DNA of 64,000 nt, from positions 1 through 64,000 of the forward strand of contig CALMZX010000076.1 in the NCBI GenBank assembly GCA_937870685.1, in the 5' to 3' direction. Below are positions 47,502-57,550 of this stretch, piece after piece. The notes below the pieces were generated by a model. It did not search any database. It saw only the letters and a list, made by a program, of their open reading frames with translations, and was not told the origin of the DNA. The translations under genes were made by a program, and so were the position numbers. How positions within the stretch are numbered: position 1 is the first letter of the stretch; each line of letters opens with the position of its first letter. This DNA is from an uncultured Alphaproteobacteria bacterium. Its GTDB lineage: Bacteria; Pseudomonadota; Alphaproteobacteria; Rhizobiales; Aestuariivirgaceae.

Positions 47502-49391
47502 ATGAGCCGCTACACCGAAACCTACGACCGCTGGAAAAACGACCGCACGGGCTTCTGGGCCGAAGCCGCGCAGGCCATGGACTGGGTGAAGCCGTGGGAC
47601 AAGGTCTATGACCGGGTTGCCGACCTCGACCGCTGGTATGTGGGTGCCGAATGCAACACCTGCTGGAATGCCATCGACCGGCACGTCAAGTCAGGGCACG
47701 GTGAACGCACCGCCATCATCTACGACAGCGCGATGACCGGAGCGAAAGCGCATTTCAGCTATGATGAAACGCTGGACCAGGTGGCGCGGCTGGCGGCTTC
47801 GCTGCAAGACCTTGGGGTGCAAAAGGGCGACCGTGTCATCCTCTACATGCCGATGATCCCGCAGGCGCTGTTCGGCATGCTGGCCTGCGCGCGCATTGGC
47901 GCCATTCATTCCGTGGTGTTCGGGGGGTTCGCACCCACGGAACTCGCCACCCGCATCAGCGATGCCAAACCCAAGGTGATCCTCACCGCCTCGTGCGGCA
48001 TCGAACCGGGCCGCATCATCGCCTACAAGCCGCTGGTCGACGAGGCGATTGCGCTTTCCGACCACAAGCCCGACAAGGTGGTGCTTTACCAGCGCCCGGA
48101 AGTCTCCGCAGACATGGGGGCGAATGACCTCGACTGGACCATGCTGGTGGACACGCAAAAACGCCATGCGGACTGCGTGACCGTGCAGGCGACGGACCCG
48201 CTCTACATTCTCTACACCTCCGGCACCACGGGCCAGCCCAAGGGCGTGGTGCGTGACAATGGCGGGCACATGGTGGCGCTGCGCTGGTCCATGGAAAACA
48301 TCTACGACATCAAGCCGGGCGAGGTGTTCTGGTCCGCTTCCGACGTGGGCTGGGTCGTGGGGCACTCCTATATCTGCTATGCACCGCTGCTGGCGGGTGC
48401 GACGACCATCGTGTTCGAGGGCAAGCCCGTAGGCACGCCAGATGCCGGAACTTTCTGGCGCGTTATCAGCGAGTACAAGGTTGCGGCCCTCTTCACCGCG
48501 CCCACGGCCTTCCGCGCCATCAAGAAGGAAGACCCGGACGGCAAGCTGATCGGCAAGTACGATCTCTCGTCCTTCCGCACGCTGTTCCTTGCAGGTGAAC
48601 GCGCCGACCCGGACACGGTGAAATGGGCGGAACACCATCTCAAGGTTCCGGTGATCGACCACTGGTGGCAGACGGAAACCGGCTGGGCCATTGCCGCCAA
48701 TCCGGTCGGCCTCGGCAAGCTGCCCGTCAAACATGGCTCACCCACCGTCGCCATGCCTGGCTATGAAATCCACGTGCTGGATGAAGGGGGCCACGAGGTG
48801 CCGGCGGGGCAGCTGGGCGCCATCTGCGTGAAGCTGCCGCTGCCGCCTTCCTGCCTGCCGACGCTATGGAACGCTGACGAGCGGTTCCGCTCCAGTTATC
48901 TCAGCCACTTCCCCGGCTATTACGAGACAGCGGATGCAGGGTTCATTGATGTGGACGGCTATCTCTACATCATGGCGCGCACTGACGACATCATCAATGT
49001 CGCGGGCCACCGGCTCTCGACCGGCGGGATGGAGGAAATCCTGGCCTCGCATCCGTCGGTCGCCGAATGCGCTGTCCTCGGTATTGCCGACGAGGTGAAA
49101 GGGCAGTTGCCGCTGGGTCTCATCGTGCTCAAGGCGGGTGTCAACACGGCACCGGCACTGATCGAAAAGGAATGCGTCAAGCTGGTCCGCGAGAAGATCG
49201 GAGCAGTGGCGGCGCTCAAGACGGTGATCACCATCAAGCGCCTGCCCAAAACCCGCTCGGGCAAGATCCTGCGCGCGACCATGCGCAAGATCGCCGACAG
49301 GGAAGCCTTCAAGACGCCTGCCACCATCGATGATCCCGCCATCCTCGACGAGATCACGGAAGCGATGAAGGCGCACGGGATCGGGGGTTAG
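47502..49391 (+). CDS. prpE: Propionyl-CoA synthetase-type AMP-dependent ligase
   Basis: IYDSAMTGAKAHFSYDETLDQVARLAASLQDLGVQKGDRVILYMPMIPQA, ILYTSGTTGQPKGVVRDNGGHMVAL, GYLYIMARTDDIINVAGHRLSTGGMEEIL. Confidence 0.93.
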   Translation: MSRYTETYDRWKNDRTGFWAEAAQAMDWVKPWDKVYDRVADLDRWYVGAECNTCWNAIDRHVKSGHGERTAIIYDSAMTGAKAHFSYDETLDQVARLAASLQDLGVQKGDRVILYMPMIPQALFGMLACARIGAIHSVVFGGFAPTELATRISDAKPKVILTASCGIEPGRIIAYKPLVDEAIALSDHKPDKVVLYQRPEVSADMGANDLDWTMLVDTQKRHADCVTVQATDPLYILYTSGTTGQPKGVVRDNGGHMVALRWSMENIYDIKPGEVFWSASDVGWVVGHSYICYAPLLAGATTIVFEGKPVGTPDAGTFWRVISEYKVAALFTAPTAFRAIKKEDPDGKLIGKYDLSSFRTLFLAGERADPDTVKWAEHHLKVPVIDHWWQTETGWAIAANPVGLGKLPVKHGSPTVAMPGYEIHVLDEGGHEVPAGQLGAICVKLPLPPSCLPTLWNADERFRSSYLSHFPGYYETADAGFIDVDGYLYIMARTDDIINVAGHRLSTGGMEEILASHPSVAECAVLGIADEVKGQLPLGLIVLKAGVNTAPALIEKECVKLVREKIGAVAALKTVITIKRLPKTRSGKILRATMRKIADREAFKTPATIDDPAILDEITEAMKAHGIGG

Positions 49392-50608
49392 CCTGCCATT
49401 TTCTTCCGTACACTGACGAACAGGACCGTTGTCAGCAACAACAGTCCTGCAGCGATGTAGAAGGCCATGTCCGGGGAGACGACTGGCGCGCCGGGTGCCA
49501 TGAAGATGGCGAAGACCTGCGAGAAGAACACCGTGCCCACCAGCATGGACACGCTCATGATGGAAGAAATGCCGCCTTGCAACTCGCCTTGGGCGTTTTC
49601 CGGCACCGCCTTCGACATGATGGCGGTGAGCATGGGATGGACGAAGCCCTCCGGGCCGTGGATCACCAGGAAGATCACCACAACGAGCAGTCCCGGTGCC
49701 AGGCCATAGCCGATGGCCGCGATCACCGATGAGACAAGGCCGATCAGGGCCACCTTGCTCTCACCCCAGCGCGCAACCGCCGGGCCGGTGAGCGCCCCCT
49801 GAAACACCGCCGTGATGATGCCAAAGGCGGCGAGTGACACGCCGATCAGCCACGGGTTCCAGCCGAATTTCGCCACACCCCAGAAGGGCCAGATGGCGGG
49901 ATAGACGGAGGAGGCAAAGAAGTAGACGAACATCACCAGCGAGAGCGGCACCACGCCCTGGTAGGTGCGGAAGACCTTGAAGGTGCCCAATGGATTGGCG
50001 CGGGCCCATTCAAAAGCCCTGCGGTTTTGCCGGCCCAGGGACTCCGGCAGCACAAAGAAGCCGTAGATCAGATTGAGGGCGGAAATGGCGGCGGCGGCAT
50101 AGAAGGGCACGCGCGCGCCATATTCGCCGAGCATGCCGCCGAGTGCGGGGCCGATCACAAATCCGAGGCCAAAGGCAGCGCCGATCTTGCCGAAGGCCTG
50201 GGCGCGCTCTTCCGGTCTTGTCACGTCGGCGATGTAGGCATTTGCGATCACGTAAGAGGCGCCACATAGCCCTGCGAAGGCGCGGCCCACAAACAGCCAG
50301 AAGAGGTTTGGCGCAAGTGACATCAGAACGTAATCGATGAACAGCCCGAAGACCGCCAGCAACAGCATGGGCCTGCGGCCAATGGCGTCGGAAAGGTTGC
50401 CAAGCGTAGGGCCGAAGAGGAACTGCGTGATGGAAAAGGCAAAGAACAACCAGCCACCGATGCGCGCGGCATCGGCAATCTCCATGTGACCCACCTCGCG
50501 GATGAGCGCAGGCAGCACTGGCATGATGATGCCGAAGCCCACCATGTCGAGAAACACCGTGACGAGGACGAAGGTCACGGCATGGGGACTGGTGGTGGAT
50601 GCTGTCAT
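49388..50608 (-). CDS. MFS transporter, TCR/Tet family
   Basis: [86 protein letters not shown]. Confidence 0.9.
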   Translation of the reverse strand: MTASTTSPHAVTFVLVTVFLDMVGFGIIMPVLPALIREVGHMEIADAARIGGWLFFAFSITQFLFGPTLGNLSDAIGRRPMLLLAVFGLFIDYVLMSLAPNLFWLFVGRAFAGLCGASYVIANAYIADVTRPEERAQAFGKIGAAFGLGFVIGPALGGMLGEYGARVPFYAAAAISALNLIYGFFVLPESLGRQNRRAFEWARANPLGTFKVFRTYQGVVPLSLVMFVYFFASSVYPAIWPFWGVAKFGWNPWLIGVSLAAFGIITAVFQGALTGPAVARWGESKVALIGLVSSVIAAIGYGLAPGLLVVVIFLVIHGPEGFVHPMLTAIMSKAVPENAQGELQGGISSIMSVSMLVGTVFFSQVFAIFMAPGAPVVSPDMAFYIAAGLLLLTTVLFVSVRKKMAG

Positions 50609-50744
50609 GGGGCCTTTTCCTGTTGCTGTTCCGCCCGGGACTGACCCGAGGGGCTGACCACCTACCGCAAAGCACTGTCAGTAGCTGTCACCAGCTGGCA
50701 ACACCCTCGCATTGCAGCATGCCGCCATCTCGAAAAACTTGTTC

Positions 50745-50770
50745 TTGCACGTTTGTGCGTGTTTGTGCAA
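50745..50770. promoter_or_regulatory. Candidate DeoR operator: TTGCAC...GTGCAA inverted repeat containing two GTTTGTGC direct repeats at 10-bp spacing
   Basis: TTGCACGTTTGTGCGTGTTTGTGCAA, 12 bp upstream of the DeoR regulator start. Confidence 0.5.
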
Positions 50771-50781
50771 TATTTCGCCCA

Positions 50782-51549
50782 ATGATGCTTGCTGCCGAAC
50801 GCCTTGCCGCCATATCCGACCGTCTGTCGACCTTTCGCCGGGTCCAGGCAGACGAATTGGCGCGGGAATTCCAGGTTTCCGAGGACACAATCCGGCGGGA
50901 CTTGCGCGAACTGGCAGCACAAGGTCATTGCCAGCGCGTCTATGGAGGAGCCCTTGCCACATCGCCCGCCCCGTCACGCGTTCAGGACAGGCGCGGCGAA
51001 GCCACGGGGCGCAAGCAGGCGCTGGGACGCGCTGCCGCTGCCAACCTGAAGAAGGGCCAGTTTGTCTTTCTCGATTCGGGATCGACCAACCTCGCATTGG
51101 CCCAGCACATTCCGCCGGGGCTTGATCTCACGATCGCAACTCATGATGTCAGCATCGCCGCTGCCCTCGCCAACCGGGACGACATGGAGCTGATTGTCAT
51201 TGGCGGTACAGTCGATCCGCGCACGGGAAGCGCCATGGGGGCGCAGGTGCTCTCCGCCATGCAGCGTCTGCGGCCAGATGTGCTTGTCCTGGGGTTGTGC
51301 GCCATTGATGCGCATGCGGGTGTCACGTCATTCCAGCATGAGGATGCGATCCTGAAATCAGTCCTTGTCGAGAATGCCGGTCAGGTGATGGCCGCTGCCC
51401 TGAACGAAAAACTGAGTGCCGCCGCTCCATTCCACGTCGGCCCTGCCGATGTGATTTCAACCCTCGTGACAGAAGCCACCGTCACTGACCAGCAAGTCGC
51501 CAGCCTGCGAGCAGCGGGTATCACCATCACAAAGGCCAGTTCATCGTGA
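50782..51549 (+). CDS. DeoR/GlpR family transcriptional regulator
   Basis: RRVQADELAREFQVSEDTIRRDLRELAAQGHCQRVYGGAL; FLDSGSTNLALAQHIP. Confidence 0.95.
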   Translation: MMLAAERLAAISDRLSTFRRVQADELAREFQVSEDTIRRDLRELAAQGHCQRVYGGALATSPAPSRVQDRRGEATGRKQALGRAAAANLKKGQFVFLDSGSTNLALAQHIPPGLDLTIATHDVSIAAALANRDDMELIVIGGTVDPRTGSAMGAQVLSAMQRLRPDVLVLGLCAIDAHAGVTSFQHEDAILKSVLVENAGQVMAAALNEKLSAAAPFHVGPADVISTLVTEATVTDQQVASLRAAGITITKASSS

Positions 51550-52715
51550 CGTCAGTATCCGCCGGCGCAAGCGGCAACAGCACTCCCTCCACCGCCCGCT
51601 TTGCCCTTCTGGCAATTTTCGTGATGCACGGCATCCTGTTTGGCATCTGGACCACGCAGATTCCGCTGGCAAAGCTGCGGCTCGACGTGTCGCTCACGGT
51701 CTTCGGCCTGGCGCTGCTGTGTGTCGCAATTGGCGCGGTGATCGCTATGCCCATCGCCGGCGTGCTGGTGAACCTGTGCGGCAGCGCCCGCATGACCTGG
51801 GTCACGGGCGCCATGTTCAGCGTGTTTGTGGCAGGCCCCGCACTGGCCCCCAGCCTTCCGCTGTTCATGGTATCCGCCATGCTGATGGGTGCCGCCATCG
51901 GCTCCATGGATGTGGGGATGAACGCCCACGGGTTGCTGGTGGAGCGCGCCTTGCGAAAGCCTGTCATGTCAGGCTTCCACGGCGGCTTCAGCATTGGCGC
52001 GGCGGTGGGCACGATCCTCGGTGCATGGGTGCTGGGGAAGGTGGGCACGCATGCACAGCTGGCCTTTTTCTGCGGCCTCAGCCTTGCGGGCATCCTTGCC
52101 TGCGCCAGCCTGTTGCTGCCCACGGCGCTGGACCGGGGCCTATCGAGCCAGAATTTTGCCTTGCCCACCCGCACCACCATCGGGCTTGGCCTGTTGTGTT
52201 TCCTGGCGCTGATGATTGAAGGCACTGTCGCCGACTGGGGTGCCCTGATGCTGGATGAGCGTTTCGCGGTCGACGCCGCCGTAGCGGCCATGGCCTTCGG
52301 ATTTTACCAGACCGGCATGGCGGTGGCGCGTTTCACTGGCGACTGGCTGCGGGCGCGGGCCGGGGCCGTGCGGCTGGTGGCCTTCAGCGCCGCATTTACG
52401 GCGGTGGGCACGGCAGCAGCCTTGCTGATGCCCGGCGTCCATGCCTCGCTGGCGGCCTTCGCCATTGCAGGCCTTGGCATCGGCAATGTCGCGCCAGTGT
52501 TGTTTGCGGGTGGAGGACGGCTGGAGCCCGACGCGCCGGGCCGCGGCATTGCCGCCGTGACGACGCTTGGTTACGCGGGCTTCCTCGCAGGCCCGCCGCT
52601 CATCGGCATTCCGGCAGACGTCATCGGCTTGCAGGGTGCCCTGTTCGTCACCGTGGCGGCTGCCTTGATCATCGCGCTGTGCGCGCGCATGGTGAAAGCT
52701 GCGGACACCTATTGA
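51546..52715 (+). CDS. MFS transporter
   Basis: 12-TM pattern, GIWTTQIPLAKLRLDVSLTVFGLALLCVAIGAVIAMPIAG; ATGA-type overlap with deoR-like gene. Confidence 0.9.
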   Translation: MTSVSAGASGNSTPSTARFALLAIFVMHGILFGIWTTQIPLAKLRLDVSLTVFGLALLCVAIGAVIAMPIAGVLVNLCGSARMTWVTGAMFSVFVAGPALAPSLPLFMVSAMLMGAAIGSMDVGMNAHGLLVERALRKPVMSGFHGGFSIGAAVGTILGAWVLGKVGTHAQLAFFCGLSLAGILACASLLLPTALDRGLSSQNFALPTRTTIGLGLLCFLALMIEGTVADWGALMLDERFAVDAAVAAMAFGFYQTGMAVARFTGDWLRARAGAVRLVAFSAAFTAVGTAAALLMPGVHASLAAFAIAGLGIGNVAPVLFAGGGRLEPDAPGRGIAAVTTLGYAGFLAGPPLIGIPADVIGLQGALFVTVAAALIIALCARMVKAADTY

Positions 52716-52736
52716 TCCCGCAAGCGGAGCAGAGCG

Positions 52737-53486
52737 ATGGAACACATCAAGGGAAAGCGCGTTTTCATCACGGGGGCGGCACGCGGACTGGGAGCCGCAT
52801 TCGCCGTCGTTCTGGCGGACATGGGAGCAAGACCGGTTCTCACGGCGCGCAACATCGAACCGCTCTCGGCGCTGGCCGAATCGATCCGGCTGCGCACCGG
52901 CACGGCGCCGGAATACCACGCGCTTGATCTCGCCGACGTGTCGCAGGTGACGCTCTTTGCCAAAAAGTGGCGCGACGAAAAGCAGCCGCTCGACATCCTC
53001 ATCAACAACGCGGCGACATGGCTTTCCGGGCCCATGGAATCGCATGATGCCTACGCCATCCAGCAGACGATCACCGCCAATGTCACCGGCACGCTGCTGT
53101 TGACGCGCGGCCTCCTGCCCCTGCTCAAGGCCTCGCCCGCAGCCGACATCGTGAATGTCGTGTCCGTGAGCGGCATGAGCAATGTGCCGCTGCAAGGGGC
53201 TTCCGTGGCCTATGTGGCCTCCAAGCACGGACAGGCAGGCCTCACGGATGCACTCCGCCAAGAACTGCGTGGCACCGGTGTGCGTGTCACGGCGCTCTAT
53301 CCGCCCAATATCGAGGATCTCTCGCCGCTCAACGCAGAGATGTGGAATTCTCCACGTGAATCAACAAGCTGGCTTACCACGAAGGATGTGGTAGGAAGTG
53401 CGCTTGGTGCCCTGTCCCGTGCCCGTCATGTGCATTTCATGTCGGTGCTGATGGAAACGGCGACCAGCAACCTCCACGGCCACTAG
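52737..53486 (+). CDS. SDR family oxidoreductase
   Basis: RVFITGAARGLGAAFAVVLADMGA, ILINNAATW, SVSGMSNVPLQGASVAYVASKHG. Confidence 0.93.
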   Translation: MEHIKGKRVFITGAARGLGAAFAVVLADMGARPVLTARNIEPLSALAESIRLRTGTAPEYHALDLADVSQVTLFAKKWRDEKQPLDILINNAATWLSGPMESHDAYAIQQTITANVTGTLLLTRGLLPLLKASPAADIVNVVSVSGMSNVPLQGASVAYVASKHGQAGLTDALRQELRGTGVRVTALYPPNIEDLSPLNAEMWNSPRESTSWLTTKDVVGSALGALSRARHVHFMSVLMETATSNLHGH

Positions 53487-53495
53487 GAGCAGGTT

Positions 53496-54269
53496 TTGAA
53501 ACTCAAGGATCGCATTGCCATTGTCACCGGCGCCGCACGCGGCATCGGCCTTGCCATCGCCGAACGTTTTGTGGCGGAGGGTGCGCGTGTCGTCATGTGC
53601 GACGTGCTGGATGAAGTGGGCGTGCGTGAGGCAAGCCGCATCCGCGCAACCTATCACCATTGCGACGTCTCCAAGGCCAAGGACGTGAATGCGATTGTTG
53701 CCGCGGTGGCAAAGGATCACGGGTCCATCGACATTCTGGTCAATAATGCCGGCGTCTCGGTCGCCAAGGATTTCTTCGACATCACCGAAGAGGATTATGA
53801 CCGCGTTGTCGATGTGAACCTGAAAGGTTCCTTCCTGATGCTGCAGGCCGTTGCCCGGGAAATGGTCAAGCAGGTGCAGGCGGGCCGCAAGCCGGGCGCC
53901 ATCGTCAACATGTCTTCGGTCAACGACACGCTGGCCATTCCGTCCATCGCGCCCTACGTCATGTCCAAGGGTGGCGTGAAGCAGCTCACGGCGGTTGCGG
54001 CGCTGGCGCTGGCACCGCATGGCGTCCGCGTCAACGGCATCGGCCCCGGCTCCATCCGCACCGACATGCTGACAGCCACCTTGCAGGACAAGGCAGCCTA
54101 TAACCGCGCCATGTCACGCACGCCGCTCGGGCGTCCGGGTGAACCCTCGGAAGTCGCCAGCGTGGCGGCCTTCCTCGCCTCAGAGAACGCCAGCTACGTC
54201 TCAGGCCAGATCATCTATGTGGACGGTGCGCGCATGCCGCTGAACTACACGGTGCCGGTGAAGGAGTGA
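53496..54269 (+). CDS. SDR family oxidoreductase
   Basis: AIVTGAARGIGLAIAERFVAEGARVVMCD, ILVNNAGVSV, PYVMSKGGVKQLT; TTG start. Confidence 0.94.
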   Translation: MKLKDRIAIVTGAARGIGLAIAERFVAEGARVVMCDVLDEVGVREASRIRATYHHCDVSKAKDVNAIVAAVAKDHGSIDILVNNAGVSVAKDFFDITEEDYDRVVDVNLKGSFLMLQAVAREMVKQVQAGRKPGAIVNMSSVNDTLAIPSIAPYVMSKGGVKQLTAVAALALAPHGVRVNGIGPGSIRTDMLTATLQDKAAYNRAMSRTPLGRPGEPSEVASVAAFLASENASYVSGQIIYVDGARMPLNYTVPVKE

Positions 54270-54398
54270 TCCGCCGCGCCGAAACGGGTGATCTTGCGGC
54301 CTGATCCTCACACGTTCACACCCACGATCATTCCGGTGTGTTGCAGCGATTGTGAACGCGCAGTCTGATCCACTTCTATTGAAGCAATCTGTTTCCAT

Positions 54399-54487
54399 CC
54401 GTCTCCCCGGCGCAGGCCGGGGCGGGGCTTGGATTGCGTTCGGAAATCTCAGGCAAAGCCCTGTCCCGGCCTGCGCCGGGATGACGG
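54399..54487. repeat. Intergenic inverted repeat, arms about 32 bp, each arm containing a CCCGGC/GCCGGG hairpin
   Basis: CCGTCTCCCCGGCGCAGGCCGGGGCGGGGCTT (54399-54430) vs AAGCCCTGTCCCGGCCTGCGCCGGGATGACGG (54456-54487): near-perfect inverted repeat. Confidence 0.8.
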
Positions 54488-54564
54488 CGATGGGGTTGGC
54501 TCAGAAAACACTTCAATGGCCGGGATGGGCTTTGTCTGTGGCGCGTCTTTCCAGTGCGCGCGTC

Positions 54565-55164
54565 TCAATCGACAGCTACCACCTGGCCGTTGATGCCGCC
54601 TTCCACGCATTTGGTGAAGGCAAAGCCGACGCGCACGGATGTCACGGGAACATGGCCGGGGAAGAAGCCGTCATACTTCACGGCCGATTCTTCCAACAGG
54701 CCGGGGCTGACGCTGTTGATGCGGATGCCACGAGGCATTTCGATTGCGGCACCCCGCACAAAATCGTCCAGCGCGCCATTCATGGATGAGGCGTTTGCGC
54801 CCTTGCGGATGAAGTCGCGGTTGGTGACGCCGCTGGTGATGGTGATCGAGCCACCATCCTTCACATGGCGCATGGCAATCAGGGCCACGTTGATCTGGCC
54901 CATGAGCTTGTCTTCCACACCCTTGCGGAACTGCTGCGGCGTCATTTCCGCAACAGGTCCGAAATGGCCGTGGCCGGTGGTGGTGATCACGGCATCGACA
55001 GGGCCCAGGGCCTTGAACATGGCTTCGATCGAGGCCTCGTCCATGACATCCACCTTCACGTCACCGCTGCTGCGGCCAGCCGTGATGATCTCGTGGCGCT
55101 TGCGCAGGTCGCTGAGGGCGGCCTTGCCGACGGTTCCGGTTCCACCCACAGCAAGAATGCGCAT
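54565..55164 (-). CDS. Short-chain dehydrogenase
   Basis: MRILAVGGTGTVGKAALSDLRKRHEIITAGRSSGDVKVDVMD; ITSGVTNRD. Confidence 0.9.
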   Translation of the reverse strand: MRILAVGGTGTVGKAALSDLRKRHEIITAGRSSGDVKVDVMDEASIEAMFKALGPVDAVITTTGHGHFGPVAEMTPQQFRKGVEDKLMGQINVALIAMRHVKDGGSITITSGVTNRDFIRKGANASSMNGALDDFVRGAAIEMPRGIRINSVSPGLLEESAVKYDGFFPGHVPVTSVRVGFAFTKCVEGGINGQVVAVD

Positions 55165-55167
55165 GGC

Positions 55168-55890
55168 TTACTCCTGATCGTCCGTCTTGAGGCCCTTGAG
55201 CCTGGCGAACACCGAGTCGGCATCGAGTTCGGCTTCACGTCCTGTTCCTGCGGCGGCAGCCTCGGCCTCGCGTTCTTCCATGGCCATGCGGTGGGCAGTG
55301 GTGCCTTCCACTTCAGAGGCCGGAATCAGCGTGCGCGGCGCTTCCACGTCACCGACAACCTTCTTGCGGTTGGCCGCCTTCTGCACGGCGAAATCAAGCG
55401 CGATCTGCGAGCAGAGGCCAAGCGAGACGGGATCCACAGGCTTGATGGAGGAGATGTTCCAGTGGCTGCGCTCACGCACCGCATTGATCGTGTGCTTGGT
55501 GGTGCCGACGAGTTTCATGATGGCGGCGTCGGGCAATTCCGGGTGATAGCGCAGGAGCCAGGCAATGGCGTCCGGGCGGTCGCCACGGCGCGAGACGGGT
55601 GTGTAGCGCGGGCCTGCCGTCGAAGTCTTGACCTGCACATCCACCTTGGATTCAAGAATGGCGAGTGCGTGGCCGGTGTCGGCTTCCGCCTTTGCGATTT
55701 CCTCGCGGGTCAGCTGGCCGCCGGTGACGGGATCGAGGCCCTTCACGCCAATGGCGACATCGCCATCGGCAATGCCCTTCACTTCCAGTTCGTGGAGGTG
55801 GCAAAAATCGGCGATCTGCTTGAAGGTGAGCGTGGTGTTCTCAACCAGCCACACGGCGGTGGCCTTGGGCATCAGGGGTGCGCGTGACAT
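55168..55890 (-). CDS. DUF1013 domain-containing protein
   Basis: MPKATAVWLVENTTLTFKQIADFCHLHELEVKGIADGDVAIGVKGLDPV...KLVGTTKHTINAVRERSHWNISSIKPVDPVSLGLCSQIALD. Confidence 0.88.
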   Translation of the reverse strand: MSRAPLMPKATAVWLVENTTLTFKQIADFCHLHELEVKGIADGDVAIGVKGLDPVTGGQLTREEIAKAEADTGHALAILESKVDVQVKTSTAGPRYTPVSRRGDRPDAIAWLLRYHPELPDAAIMKLVGTTKHTINAVRERSHWNISSIKPVDPVSLGLCSQIALDFAVQKAANRKKVVGDVEAPRTLIPASEVEGTTAHRMAMEEREAEAAAAGTGREAELDADSVFARLKGLKTDDQE

Positions 55891-55989
55891 AATATTTCGC
55901 TCCTTCGGAACCGTTCCACAGGCTCCAATTGTTTGGACACAACTTGTCGGGGATGGCGCTGCTATAGGCGATTGGTGCCCCAAAAGCAA

Positions 55990-56976
55990 TCAGCTTCCGA
56001 CGGCCAGAACAATCTTGCCGACATGCGTGGAGGATTCCATCAGGGCGTGCGCTTCCGACGCCTTTTCAAGAGGATAGACAGCGTGAATGGTGGGGCGGCA
56101 ACGCCCTTGCGCCAAGAGCGGCCAGACCTTCGCTTCAAGGGCGCGGGCAATCTCCGCCTTCTCGGCCACACTGCGCGGGCGCAGGGTGGAACCGGTGTAG
56201 GTGAGCCTTTTCACCATGATGGGCAGGAGATCAGCCTGGACCCGCGAGCCTTCCTGGAAGGCGATCTGCACGATGCGGCCATACATTGCCGCCACCTTGA
56301 GATTGCGCTCCACATAGCTGCCGCCCACCATGTCGAGGATGACATCGGCTGCAAGCCCCTGCTCTTTCATCACGGCCAAAAAATCCGAAGTGCGGTAGTT
56401 GATGGCGAAGTCGGCACCAAAGATGCGGCAAGCCTCGCATTTCGCATCCGAGCCCGCGGTGGCGATGACCTTCGCGCCAAAGGCCTTGGCCAGCATGATG
56501 GCCGTGGAACCGATGCCGCTGGTGCCGCCGTGGACGAGCAATGTTTCGCCCGCCTTCAATGCGCCTCCGCCAAAGACATTCGTCCAGACCGTGAAGTAGG
56601 TCTCGGGCAATGCCGCCGCCTCAGTCATGGTCATGCCAGCGGGAATAGGCAGGCAATTGTCCGCAGCAGCGATGCAGTACTCGGCATAGCCGCCGCCCGG
56701 CACAAGGGCGCAGACGTCGTCACCGATCTTCCAGCGGTCAACGCCTTCGCCCAGTGCCACAACCTGGCCGGCGATTTCGAGACCCGGTGTTGCCGGTGCT
56801 CCGGCGGGTGGCGGATAGGCCCCCTTGCGCTGCATCACATCGGGACGGTTGACGCCCGCCGCCGCCACCTTCACCAGCACCTGTCCCACACCGGGCGACG
56901 GCCGGTCCAGTTGAGACGGCACCAGAACCTCGGGCCCGCCAGGCGCGCGGATGGCGATCACGTTCATCTTCATCAT
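55990..56976 (-). CDS. NAD(P)H-quinone oxidoreductase (zeta-crystallin / PIG3 type)
   Basis: GVNRPDVMQRKGAYPPPAGAPATPGLEIAGQVV, ETYFTVWTNVFGGGALKAGETLLVHGGTSGIGSTAI. Confidence 0.93.
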   Translation of the reverse strand: MMKMNVIAIRAPGGPEVLVPSQLDRPSPGVGQVLVKVAAAGVNRPDVMQRKGAYPPPAGAPATPGLEIAGQVVALGEGVDRWKIGDDVCALVPGGGYAEYCIAAADNCLPIPAGMTMTEAAALPETYFTVWTNVFGGGALKAGETLLVHGGTSGIGSTAIMLAKAFGAKVIATAGSDAKCEACRIFGADFAINYRTSDFLAVMKEQGLAADVILDMVGGSYVERNLKVAAMYGRIVQIAFQEGSRVQADLLPIMVKRLTYTGSTLRPRSVAEKAEIARALEAKVWPLLAQGRCRPTIHAVYPLEKASEAHALMESSTHVGKIVLAVGS

Positions 56977-57043
56977 TTTTACTCCCTGATCTTGCCCAAG
57001 GTTAACCGCTGCGCCAGAGTTCGTTCAAGCGACGGAGGAAAAA

Positions 57044-57229
57044 ATGGACCTCGATGATTTACCAAAACCGCAGGCGAACCCCGGTGTGGGCGAGCCGCTT
57101 GACAGCATTTCCATCGCGGAACTTGAGCAACGCATCATTGCTTTTGAAGGAGAAATCGCCCGCATCAAGGCCGAGATCGCCAGGAAGCAAGCGTCCAAGG
57201 CCGCAGCAGACGCCTTCTTCAAATCGTAA
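57044..57229 (+). CDS. DUF1192 domain-containing protein
   Basis: LDSISIAELEQRIIAFEGEIARIKAEIARKQASKAAADAFFKS. Confidence 0.88.
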   Translation: MDLDDLPKPQANPGVGEPLDSISIAELEQRIIAFEGEIARIKAEIARKQASKAAADAFFKS

Positions 57230-57309
57230 ACGCGGCGCTCCGGAATGCGGCAAGAAAGACTGAAAACCGGGTTCCGGGTTAACCATTCAGCAAGTTTTTC
57301 CGTTTACCT

Positions 57310-57412
57310 TAATACTCAGTCCGGAGCGATCCGGATTCTCTGAGTGGTTCTGTCCACTCTGTTTGACGCCTCCCTGTTAGAACTCAAGCCGCGGTTTCCG
57401 CGGCTTTTTTTT
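57310..57412 (+). ncRNA. Candidate small RNA with intrinsic terminator
   Basis: Stem-loops CTCAGtccggagcgatccggattctCTGAG and GAGTGGttctgtCCACTC, unpaired GACGCCTCCCTGTTAG (anti-SD-like CCTCCC), then terminator AGCCGCGGtttCCGCGGCTTTTTTTT. Confidence 0.6.
57387..57412 (+). terminator. Rho-independent terminator
   Basis: Perfect 8-bp stem AGCCGCGG/CCGCGGCT, 3-nt loop, 8 T. Confidence 0.85.
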
Positions 57413-57550
57413 GTTCCGCCATCATGGCCCCGGACTTGCTCTCTCTCTTGCGACACAGGCACGCCGCCCCAGAATGGCCCACCACCTCCCGGTGGACAAC
57501 GGAGCGCGGAATGCTAAAACCATAAACAAGTGAGTAAGAGGTTGTTCACC

